Below are positions 55,842 through 62,974 of a DNA stretch of 64,000 nucleotides, piece after piece (the first letter of the stretch is position 1; each line of letters begins with the position of its first letter). The DNA lies in contig NZ_CP109460.1 in assembly GCF_036227565.1 (NCBI RefSeq), positions 1,302,001-1,366,000 on the forward strand, written 5' to 3'. Both the position numbers and the translations under genes were made by a program. Source of the DNA: Streptomyces sp. NBC_01454. GTDB taxonomy: Bacteria; Actinomycetota; Actinomycetes; Streptomycetales; Streptomycetaceae. The notes beneath the pieces are model-generated. The model searched no databases. It was not told where the DNA came from and saw nothing but the letters and a program-made list of their open reading frames with translations.

Positions 55842-58006
55842 CCGCAACCGTGCACCCCGGAGCACCCGCCCCCACGGCCGCGGACTGGCTCCTCGCCCGG
55901 CTGGCCGTCGTCGAGGCCCGGGTGCGGCGCGCGATCGCTCTCCGCACGGGCGAGGAGTCCACACCGGCAGAGCTCCTGGAGCCGCCCTTCGACCCGTTCC
56001 AAGGGCTCTACATCTCCGACGACACAGCCACGCACCTCCTGGACACACCGGCCGTGCCCCTGCCCCCCGCCACCGCGGACGACACCCTTGCCACCGCTCT
56101 GCGCACCCGGGAGGACGCGGCAGCGGCGGCCGGGGCCGCACCGCCCCTGCGCCGCCTCGCCGAGGAGTTCGGGCTGGACGCGCTCGCCCTCGACATCGTG
56201 GTGCTCGCGCTCGCCCCCGACGTCGACGCCCGGTTCGAGCGCTGCTACGGCTACCTCAACGACGACATCACCTGCCGCCACGCCACCACCGGCCTGGCGC
56301 TCGCCCTTTGTGGCGTCCCGAGCGCCTCGGCGACCGCCCACCGGGTCTTCGCGGCCGACGCGCCCCTGCGCGCCGGTGGCCTCGTGGAGATCCCCGACGT
56401 CTCCCGCCCCTATCTGACCCGGGCCCTGCGTGTCCCCGACCGGGTCACCGCACATCTGCTGGGCGATGCCCCCCTTCCGCCCGGTCCGCATCACCTGCCG
56501 GCCCTGCCGGAACCCGGCCAGGCATGGGGCGAAGGCCCCGTGTCCGAAGCCGTGCGGCACCTGACCCGGCTACTCGCCCACCGCCACCCGGTGCACCTGC
56601 GCGACAGCCCGGACGGTACGGCGGGACCCGTCGCGGAGGCGGCGCTGCGCGCGTGCGGACGCCCCGCGCTCCGTCTGGACCTCGCGGACCTGGCCCACGA
56701 GGCGGACCCGGCGGGGTCCGTTCGCGCGGCGCTCCTCGAAGCGCGGCTGCGCGGCCACGGGCTGATCGTCGGCTCCGTCGACTCCCCCGACACGCGGCAC
56801 GTACACGACCTGCTCGCCCCGCTCGACGGCGCACCGGTCCCGCTGGTCCTCACCGGACGGCAGCCCTGGGACGCCCGTTGGACGGCCGTTCGCCCGCTGC
56901 TCGCCGATTGCCCGCCCCTGACGGGACCGGAACGCACGGCACTGTGGCGCCTCGAGCTCGGCGCCCAGGCCGGCACCGTCACCGACGAGGCGGTCGCCGC
57001 CGGCGCCCGGTACCGGCTCGGCCCCCGCCGGATCCGCGCCGTGGCCGCCGCGGCGGGCCGGCAGGCCGCCGCGCACGGCACCCCCGTCGACGCGGCCGCG
57101 GTCCGGGACGCGGCCCGCTCCTGGAACGGCGCCGCGCTCGACCGCTTCGCCCGGCCCGTACGCCCGGCTGTCGGCTGGGACGATCTGGTGCTGCCCGAGC
57201 GGACACAGGAGCAACTGCGGGGTCTCACCCGGCGCGTACGCCATCGTGACCGGGTCCTGGGAGAGTGGCGGATGCGGCCGGGAGGGGGGCGCGGACGTGG
57301 CGTCACCGCCCTGTTCAGCGGCGGCTCCGGGACCGGAAAGACCCTGGCCGCGGAGGTCGTGGCCGCCGATCTCGGCCTCGACCTGTACGTCGTCGACCTC
57401 GCCGCAGTGGTCGACAAGTACATCGGCGAGACCGAGAAACACCTGGAACGGATCTTCACCGAGGCCGACGCCGTCGACGCCCTCCTCCTCTTCGACGAGG
57501 CGGATGCCGTCTTCGGCAAGCGCACGGCCACCCAGGACGCCCACGACCGCTACGCCAACACCGGCACGTCCTACCTCCTCCAGCGCCTGGAGTCCTTTGC
57601 CGGCCTGGCCCTGCTCACCACCAACATGCATGCCAACATCGACTCGGCGTTCCTGCGCCGTCTCGACCTCGTCGTCCACTTCCCCGCGCCCGACGAAGCC
57701 CGGCGCCAGGCCCTGTGGGACCGCTGTCTGGGACCCGCCGTGCCCCGGGCCGACGACGTCGACCGGGCCGGCCTCGCGGCCCTCGCCGCGGCCGTCGACC
57801 TGTCCGGCGGCGCGATCCGCTGCTGCGTCATCACCGCCGCCTACCGGGCCGCCGACGAGGACCGTCCGCTCGCCATGGCGGATCTGCTGACGGCCGTCCG
57901 CGAGGAGTACGCCAAACTCGGCCGCTATGTGGACGAGTCCCGCTTCCCGACCGGGGGCCGGCTGCCCGGGACGGCTGCCGCGGACCGAGCGCGCCTGAGC
58001 CCTTGA
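55838..58006 (+). CDS. AAA+ ATPase of contractile injection system (Afp15/Cis15-like)
   Basis: The protein has 722 residues from GTG 55838. A long N-terminal domain is followed by a AAA+ module with Walker A FSGGSGTGKTLAAEV (about residues 493-505), Walker B LLLFDEADAVFG (about 548-560), sensor-1 LTTNMHANID and an arginine-finger region AFLRRLDLVVHFPAPDE. In eCIS this ATPase is needed for assembly, perhaps for loading cargo or remodelling the sheath. It is the last gene of the plus-strand operon; its stop codon lies inside the terminator stem. Confidence 0.94.
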   Translation: MTATVHPGAPAPTAADWLLARLAVVEARVRRAIALRTGEESTPAELLEPPFDPFQGLYISDDTATHLLDTPAVPLPPATADDTLATALRTREDAAAAAGAAPPLRRLAEEFGLDALALDIVVLALAPDVDARFERCYGYLNDDITCRHATTGLALALCGVPSASATAHRVFAADAPLRAGGLVEIPDVSRPYLTRALRVPDRVTAHLLGDAPLPPGPHHLPALPEPGQAWGEGPVSEAVRHLTRLLAHRHPVHLRDSPDGTAGPVAEAALRACGRPALRLDLADLAHEADPAGSVRAALLEARLRGHGLIVGSVDSPDTRHVHDLLAPLDGAPVPLVLTGRQPWDARWTAVRPLLADCPPLTGPERTALWRLELGAQAGTVTDEAVAAGARYRLGPRRIRAVAAAAGRQAAAHGTPVDAAAVRDAARSWNGAALDRFARPVRPAVGWDDLVLPERTQEQLRGLTRRVRHRDRVLGEWRMRPGGGRGRGVTALFSGGSGTGKTLAAEVVAADLGLDLYVVDLAAVVDKYIGETEKHLERIFTEADAVDALLLFDEADAVFGKRTATQDAHDRYANTGTSYLLQRLESFAGLALLTTNMHANIDSAFLRRLDLVVHFPAPDEARRQALWDRCLGPAVPRADDVDRAGLAALAAAVDLSGGAIRCCVITAAYRAADEDRPLAMADLLTAVREEYAKLGRYVDESRFPTGGRLPGTAAADRARLSP

Positions 58007-58033
58007 CCCTTTTCGGGGTCAAGGGCTCAGGCG
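57992..58033. terminator. Bidirectional terminator where the two eCIS operons converge
   Basis: A perfect 18-bp stem (arms 57992-58009 and 58016-58033) encloses a 6-base loop containing TTTT. The left arm contains the ATPase TGA at 58004-58006, and the right arm ends 4 bases before the stop of the minus-strand gene at 58037. Confidence 0.88.
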
Positions 58034-58036
58034 GGG

Positions 58037-58474
58037 CTATCCGGCCCGCACCGGCCGTACGCGGGGGCAGTTGACGGGTGCCTTGCCCCGATACGTGGCC
58101 CCTGGGGTGTCCGTGGCGCCGGCGGAGTTGCTCGCCGGGGTCTGCACGGTGAAGACCACGTCGAACGGACCACCGTTGACGACGACCTCCGTCTCGCCCT
58201 GGCTCGCCCTGGCGTACTTGGCACGGTTTTGTGCGGGAACCTTCAGCTCGACACGGCCTGATCCGGCCTGCGGTAGGGCCGGCGTCGTATAGGCGACGGG
58301 AGAGATGACCAGCGACTCGATGTCGTCCGGTACACAAGCGGGAGGCCCTTCGATCCGGAAACCCGCTGTGCCGTGTGGGATGGGTGTCGGGGGTGGCGGG
58401 ACGAGCGTCGCCAGGGGCGTCAGGGCCGGCACGAGGGTAAGGGTGTCGCCCTGCCTGACCACGATCTTCGGCAT
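58037..58474 (-). CDS. Hypothetical eCIS-associated protein
   Basis: The 145-residue protein starts 8 bp after the end of the sheath gene upstream of it. It begins MPKIVVRQGDTLTLVPALTP, continues with a Pro-rich segment PPPPTPIPHG, and has a beta-rich second half (SGRVELKVPAQNRAKYA, ETEVVVNGGPFDVVFTVQTP). No Cys-rich or transmembrane part. The family is unknown to me. As the last gene of the sheath-tube operon it could be a small structural part, such as a tip or collar protein. A PAAR fold is not recognisable. Confidence 0.65.
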   Translation of the reverse strand: MPKIVVRQGDTLTLVPALTPLATLVPPPPTPIPHGTAGFRIEGPPACVPDDIESLVISPVAYTTPALPQAGSGRVELKVPAQNRAKYARASQGETEVVVNGGPFDVVFTVQTPASNSAGATDTPGATYRGKAPVNCPRVRPVRAG

Positions 58475-58481
58475 GGGCGTC

Positions 58482-59807
58482 TCAGCTGCTCGTACCGGGC
58501 TGGCCGGCGATCTGGGTGATGGTGAACTGGACGAACTCGGCGGGGCGCACGGGCGCGATACCGATGTCGCAGATCACCTGACCGGCGTCGATCGTCGCCG
58601 AGGTGTTGTTCGTACGGTCACAGATCACGTAGAACGCCTCGTCGGGCGTACGACCCAGCAGCGCACCCTGACGCCACTGATCGGTCAGGAAACTGCTGAC
58701 CGCATGCCGAAGGGTGCCCCAGAGACGGTCGTCGTTGGGCTCGAAGACGGCCCAGGTGGAGGACTGGCGGATGGAGTCGGACAGGAACGACACCAACCGC
58801 CGCACATTGAGATAACGCCAGTCACGACTACTGGAACGCGTCCGGGCACCCCACACCAACAGCCCCCGGCCGGGGAAGACGCGGAGACAGTTGACCCCCT
58901 TCTCGTTGAGTTCCCCGTTCTGGTCATCGGTCAGCAGGGTGGGGAGGTCGAGCACGCCGCGCAGGCTCTGGTTGGCGGGGGCCTTGAACACGCCGCGCTC
59001 GGCGTCCGTACGGGCCCACACACCGGCCAGATGGCCGGAGGGCGGCACCGTACGCGGAACACCGTCCACACCGGGCACCTTGACCCACGGGTAGTACAGC
59101 GCCATGAACGCCGCGGCGTCCTCGTCCGGCGAGACAAGCGTGTCGACGAACCCCTTGAGCGGTCCGACGAGTTGGCCGGGAGGAGCGTCGACCACTGCGA
59201 GACGGTTGCGCTGGTCGGCGCAGTGGGCAAGGACCTTGCCGATGAGTGTCTTTCCCATCGGCAAATTCGGCTCTGGCGAGTGTTCGGTGTCGGTGGCCGC
59301 GACGGTCATGTCCCAGAGGCTGGGCACCGCGACCATGGCCACTTCCGGCACCGTCGCCAGGCCGCCGAGGCCCGTGCGCGCCTCCGGGTCTCCGCCGAGG
59401 CCGGATTCCGTCACGGCCGCCTCCGGGTTCAGGAAGCCGACGACGTAGCAGGACGTGCCGCCGTTGGCGAAGAACCCATAGACCGCCTCGGCAAGGGTGA
59501 AGCAGCGCTGGAGCACCTGGACCCTCTTCAGGTCCTCGGCCACCTGCGGTTTCTTCTTCAGGAGGGCCGCCAGCTCCGTCCCCAGCGCTGGAATGCTGTA
59601 CCGGTCGGCGAACTCCTGCCACCCGCGGATCGGCTGCGGGATCGTCCGTTCGTCCGGTCTGAACGGAGGGGTCGTCGTCTCACCGGCAGGCCCGGTCGGT
59701 GTGGTGGTGTATCCGAGGAAGGCCGGGGTGGAGGTGCCCACTCCGACGATCATGCGCACGCCGCTGGACTTCTCCGTGACGTAGACACCCGGAGGCTTTG
59801 TGGTCAT
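58482..59807 (-). CDS. Contractile tail sheath protein, shorter paralogue
   Basis: This 441-residue sheath protein begins KPPGVYVTEKSSGVRMIVGV then GTSTPAFLGYTT, the conserved sheath N-terminus. The C-terminal domain has GVNCLRVFPGRGLLVWGART, LSDSIRQSSTWAVFEPND, and ends FVQFTITQIAGQPG. It is a close paralogue of the protein at 60309-61838; the C-terminal 135 residues are identical at protein level. It lies in a minus-strand operon with the tube gene between the two sheath genes. Sheath proteins form the contracting outer cylinder. Confidence 0.95.
   Translation of the reverse strand: MTTKPPGVYVTEKSSGVRMIVGVGTSTPAFLGYTTTPTGPAGETTTPPFRPDERTIPQPIRGWQEFADRYSIPALGTELAALLKKKPQVAEDLKRVQVLQRCFTLAEAVYGFFANGGTSCYVVGFLNPEAAVTESGLGGDPEARTGLGGLATVPEVAMVAVPSLWDMTVAATDTEHSPEPNLPMGKTLIGKVLAHCADQRNRLAVVDAPPGQLVGPLKGFVDTLVSPDEDAAAFMALYYPWVKVPGVDGVPRTVPPSGHLAGVWARTDAERGVFKAPANQSLRGVLDLPTLLTDDQNGELNEKGVNCLRVFPGRGLLVWGARTRSSSRDWRYLNVRRLVSFLSDSIRQSSTWAVFEPNDDRLWGTLRHAVSSFLTDQWRQGALLGRTPDEAFYVICDRTNNTSATIDAGQVICDIGIAPVRPAEFVQFTITQIAGQPGTSS
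58493..58907 (-). repeat. 415-bp duplicated sheath segment (copy A)
   Basis: It matches 60320-60734 at 412 of 415 positions by my count. The three differences are synonymous in both reading frames. The flanks diverge at once on both sides, which points to gene conversion of the C-terminal domain. Confidence 0.85.
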
Positions 59808-59842
59808 CGCTGTCGTTCCCCTCTCGGCTGGTCGGCTCCTGG

Positions 59843-60283
59843 TTATTCGACGGTGATGTCCTCGTAGGTGATCGTCACCTGTTCCGTCGCGTTCGCGGAG
59901 TTGGTCGCGCCGAGTTGGGGACCCTCCCAGCGGGATGCCCAGGCGTTGGTGAGGTGGATGCGGCGGACGGTCTGCTTCTGCGCGTCCTTCAGGGCAATGG
60001 TGATGTTCTGCCGGGCGCTGTCGAGGTCGGCGTTGACCAGGGTGGCCTTGATCCAGTCGGTGAACGCGGTGCTCTTGTCCATGCCGCGGGTGACGGTGAT
60101 CTCGCCGGTCCTGCGCGCGCCCGGCTGTTTGCGCACGATCAGCTCGCCGGTCGAGGACACCTGCCGGGTTTCGACGACGTCCTGTTCCAGTGTCAGGCCG
60201 GATACGTCCTGGACGGTCTCGACCTGGAACTTACCGAGTTCGATGGCGAAGGTGCTGCTGCTGAAGGTGTCACCGGTCAACAC
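59843..60283 (-). CDS. Main inner tube protein (gp19-like, TIGR02241/T4-like tube)
   Basis: The 146-residue protein fits the tube family: FSSSTFAIELGKFQVETVQD, SGLTLEQDVVETRQVSSTGE, then GEITVTRGMDKSTAFTDWIK and NAWASRWEGPQLGATNSANA with EQVTITYEDITVE at the end. It forms stacked hexameric rings inside the sheath. It sits between two sheath genes, with 26 and 36 bp gaps, so stoichiometric production with both sheath proteins is expected. Confidence 0.94.
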   Translation of the reverse strand: MLTGDTFSSSTFAIELGKFQVETVQDVSGLTLEQDVVETRQVSSTGELIVRKQPGARRTGEITVTRGMDKSTAFTDWIKATLVNADLDSARQNITIALKDAQKQTVRRIHLTNAWASRWEGPQLGATNSANATEQVTITYEDITVE

Positions 60284-60308
60284 GTGCGTGCCTCCTGAAT
60301 TCCGGGCG

Positions 60309-61838
60309 TCAGTTGTCGGTACCGGGCTGGCCGGCGATCTGGGTGATGGTGAACTGGACGAACTCGGCGGGGCGCACGGGCGCGATACCGATGTCGCAGA
60401 TCACCTGACCGGCGTCGATCGTCGCCGAGGTGTTGTTCGTACGGTCACAGATCACGTAGAACGCCTCGTCGGGCGTACGACCCAGCAGCGCACCCTGACG
60501 CCACTGATCGGTCAGGAAACTGCTGACCGCATGCCGAAGGGTGCCCCAGAGACGGTCGTCGTTGGGCTCGAAGACGGCCCAGGTGGAGGACTGGCGGATG
60601 GAGTCGGACAGGAACGACACCAGCCGCCGCACATTGAGATAACGCCAGTCACGACTACTTGAGCGCGTCCGGGCACCCCACACCAACAGCCCCCGGCCGG
60701 GGAAGACGCGGAGACAGTTGACCCCCTTCTCGTTCAGCTCGCCGTGCCGTTGGTCGGTGAGCGGCGTGGGGAGGGACAGCACGCCGCGCAGGCTCTGGTT
60801 GGCGGGGGCCTTGAACACGCCGCGCTCGGCGTCCGTACGGGCCCACACACCGGCCAGATGGCCGGACGGGACGACGGTGCGCGGGGTGCCGTCCACGCCG
60901 GGCACCGTGACCCAGGGGTAGTACAGCGCCGTGAACGCCGCGGCGTCTTCATCCGGGCCGTCCAACTTCTCGAGGAACGCCGGCACTTCGGCAGGTGTCG
61001 TGTCGGGTGGCGGCTCGAGGAGGGCGAGCCGGTTGCGCATGGTCGCGCAGTGGCCGACCACCTTGCGCATGATGACGGGGCGGACCTCCGCAGGGGTCTC
61101 CTCATGCCATACGTCCGGGACGGCAACCATGGTCACGTCCGGCACCGTCTTGAGTCCGGCCAGACCCGTGCGTGCGTCGGGGTGTCCGTCGACCTCGTCC
61201 GAGAGGGGCTGGTCGGGGTCGAGCCGGAGGACGTAGCAGGCTGTTCCTCCGTTGGCGAAGAACCCGTAGACCACTTCGGGCAGTTGGTACCTTCCGGACT
61301 CAACGAAGTATCCGGCGATGACGGTCAGCTCCCCCTCACGCCGCTCGAGGCCGGCCACGTCGTTCCCGGCCGCGACCCAGAGCCCGTACGGCCCGGGAAG
61401 GGCTTCCACCACCTTCTTCGCCGCGGCCTCCGCCGCCTTCCTGTCCTCCTCCGCGACGGCTTCCCCGGCCCAGTCGGCAGCCTGCACCAAGGCGAGGACG
61501 GTGATTTCCTGCTCGGTGAGGACAGGGGACTCGCCCGTGGTGGCCTTCTCGGCGAGATCCGTTCCCAGACGCTCAAGCTCCGCAGTGCCCTCCGCGATGG
61601 CCCCGGGCAGCCTCGCCAGCTCCCGCCCCACCCCCTCCGCACCCATCGGGGAGCGGAAGTGGAACGTGTCCACGAACTCCGACCAACTGCCGACCCGTAC
61701 CGGCGGCGTGGACTTCTGTGGGCCGCGCACGGTGTAGCCGAGAAATGCGGGGGTGGACGTCCCCACCCCGGTGATCGTTCGGACTCCGCTCGAACGCTCC
61801 TTGACGAACACTCCGGGTGCCAACGGACCTGAAACCAT
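60309..61838 (-). CDS. Contractile tail sheath protein, longer paralogue
   Basis: This 509-residue sheath protein starts at ATG 61838, chosen because SGPLAPGVFVKERSSGVRTI aligns with the start of the shorter sheath; GAGAGGGG lies upstream. Compared with the shorter paralogue it has an extra segment of about 65 residues (about 50-150; Glu/Ala-rich helices such as EAVAEEDRKAAEAAAKKVVE), which could be a surface handle on the sheath. The C-terminal domain is identical to that of the other sheath. It is first in the minus-strand operon. Confidence 0.94.
   Translation of the reverse strand: MVSGPLAPGVFVKERSSGVRTITGVGTSTPAFLGYTVRGPQKSTPPVRVGSWSEFVDTFHFRSPMGAEGVGRELARLPGAIAEGTAELERLGTDLAEKATTGESPVLTEQEITVLALVQAADWAGEAVAEEDRKAAEAAAKKVVEALPGPYGLWVAAGNDVAGLERREGELTVIAGYFVESGRYQLPEVVYGFFANGGTACYVLRLDPDQPLSDEVDGHPDARTGLAGLKTVPDVTMVAVPDVWHEETPAEVRPVIMRKVVGHCATMRNRLALLEPPPDTTPAEVPAFLEKLDGPDEDAAAFTALYYPWVTVPGVDGTPRTVVPSGHLAGVWARTDAERGVFKAPANQSLRGVLSLPTPLTDQRHGELNEKGVNCLRVFPGRGLLVWGARTRSSSRDWRYLNVRRLVSFLSDSIRQSSTWAVFEPNDDRLWGTLRHAVSSFLTDQWRQGALLGRTPDEAFYVICDRTNNTSATIDAGQVICDIGIAPVRPAEFVQFTITQIAGQPGTDN
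60320..60734 (-). repeat. 415-bp duplicated sheath segment (copy B)
   Basis: Partner of 58493-58907, same orientation, offset 1827 bp. See copy A for identity. Confidence 0.85.
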
Positions 61839-62417
61839 GCCCTGTTTGCCCCTCTCATCGAGAATGCGGCTCTCATCGAGAATGCGGTACTTCAGCCAAC
61901 CACTCCCGTGGGGCGCACGCATGCAAACGGAGGAAGGTACGACAGAAGACGTAGTGTGTCCGCTTGTATCCCGCCAAGTGAGCCCCCCTTCCCGTGTCAG
62001 CCGTCGAGGTCCATCGCAGTGGCCACCCGCTGCCCCTCCACGTCTCCTCCAATGGCGCTTACACGCGTGAAAGGGCAGGCCACGGGCAACGACGAGCTGG
62101 GGCACCCGGCGCAAGGACACAGGCACCGTCCGATCAGGCCCGCTGCGGACTGTGGCCACCGGTCCCCCGTCGTGGCCGCGCCAGAAGACTCACGAACGTG
62201 AGAAGCGGAACCACGGTGTCACTTCCGGCACGGGCCCCTGACAGCCGGCAGGTCGCCCCCTCCACGGCCCGTCGTGCCGGCTATCAACGTCCGCCCGCGA
62301 ACTCCCGGGGCAGCCTGGGGCTGTCGCGGCGGCCGCCGCGCTTCCGTGATCCGCCCGGCCAGCAGGCGGTACCGGCCCGCCACCTCCGGCCGGCCGAGGT
62401 TGCCCGCTTCGGACGGG
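61839..62417. other. Leader and promoter region of the sheath-tube operon
   Basis: No credible gene lies in this 579-bp gap. A perfect 18-bp tandem duplication (61852-61869 and 61870-61887) sits 14 bases upstream of the sheath start, inside the untranslated leader; it would encode a six-residue repeat if read through. On the minus strand TTGGCG and TACGTC with an 18-base spacer near 61945-61975 form a weak promoter candidate. Sequence from 62190 to 62417 shows nothing I can support. Confidence 0.5.
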
Positions 62418-62642
62418 ACCGTCCGATCGGAGGTAACCGACCGAATGCTGATCTTCGGTCAGCACCACCTGCGAACCGTCCTGAAGCAATACTCCCAGCA
62501 CTACAACGGCCGCAGGCCTCACCGCGGACAACGGCTGCACCCGCCTCGGCCGGACCACCCCATGGCTGACCTCTCCCGAGAGCGGATCAAGCGCCGACCA
62601 GCACTCGGAGGCCTCATCAACGAGTACCAGCGCGCGGCGTAG
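62418..62642 (+). pseudogene. Transposase/integrase C-terminal fragment (IS3/IS481 type)
   Basis: A frame ending at 62642 reads TVRSEVTDRMLIFGQHHLRT, VLKQYSQHYNGRRPHRGQRL, then HPPRPDHPMADLSRERIKRR and GGLINEYQRAA. This is the C-terminal end of a typical actinomycete DDE integrase-core transposase. The catalytic domain upstream is missing: the frame before about 62418 has no similarity. The remnant marks a past insertion at the right edge of the eCIS island. Confidence 0.85.
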
Positions 62643-62683
62643 GCGCGCAGGTCAGCACTGGTGGCCCCGTTCTGGAACCCCAC

Positions 62684-62821
62684 ATGCTCCTCGACATGCA
62701 GAAGAGGGTCGTGACCGTAGAGTCACAACCCTCTTCTGCATGTACATATGAAACGTGTCCGAGGGGGGACACGCACCTTACGCACATGCCGGTGATGCGG
62801 GGCGAATTGCCATTGCCGTAA
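62684..62821 (+). CDS. Small conserved frame, right copy (45 residues)
   Basis: ATG 62684 opens a 45-codon frame with MQKRVVTVESQPSSACTY, then a CPRG and THMPVMRGELPLP ending. It matches the left copy at 29620-29775. Codon changes between the copies are mostly silent, so this is or was coding. No strong ribosome-binding site is seen, and a 19-bp hairpin lies within it, so it could be a relic and not an active gene. Family unknown. Confidence 0.4.
   Translation: MLLDMQKRVVTVESQPSSACTYETCPRGDTHLTHMPVMRGELPLP
62697..62740 (+). terminator. Long hairpin at the island's right edge
   Basis: Arms 62697-62715 and 62722-62740 pair over 19 bp with one mismatch; the loop is 6 bases. It may be the terminator of the lost transposase gene or a structured element of the repeat. 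The left repeat copy has a much shorter hairpin in the equivalent place. Confidence 0.45.
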
Positions 62822-62832
62822 CCATCGGTTCG
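62755..62832 (+). repeat. Right copy of 78-bp repeat flanking the eCIS island
   Basis: Same orientation as 29709-29786, ungapped, 81% identical. It covers the 3' half of the small conserved frame and 11 bases beyond its stop. Confidence 0.75.
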
Positions 62833-62974
62833 AGGGCCCTGGGGAGCGGCCACCCGGCAGAGCTGGTCGTGCTCGGAGCGCTGATCTGCGGAATGCGGAA
62901 GCGCACACAGACAGAGCAGGTTCCCGGCGCCACCACTGTGCGCCGCGACAACCGTCGGGAGCCGGCGACGAGGG

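Noticed and set aside
30523..61838. Ordinary prophage
   Set aside because: No capsid, portal, terminase, integrase or lysis genes are present; the gene set is that of an injection system with AAA+ ATPase and DUF4255 cap.
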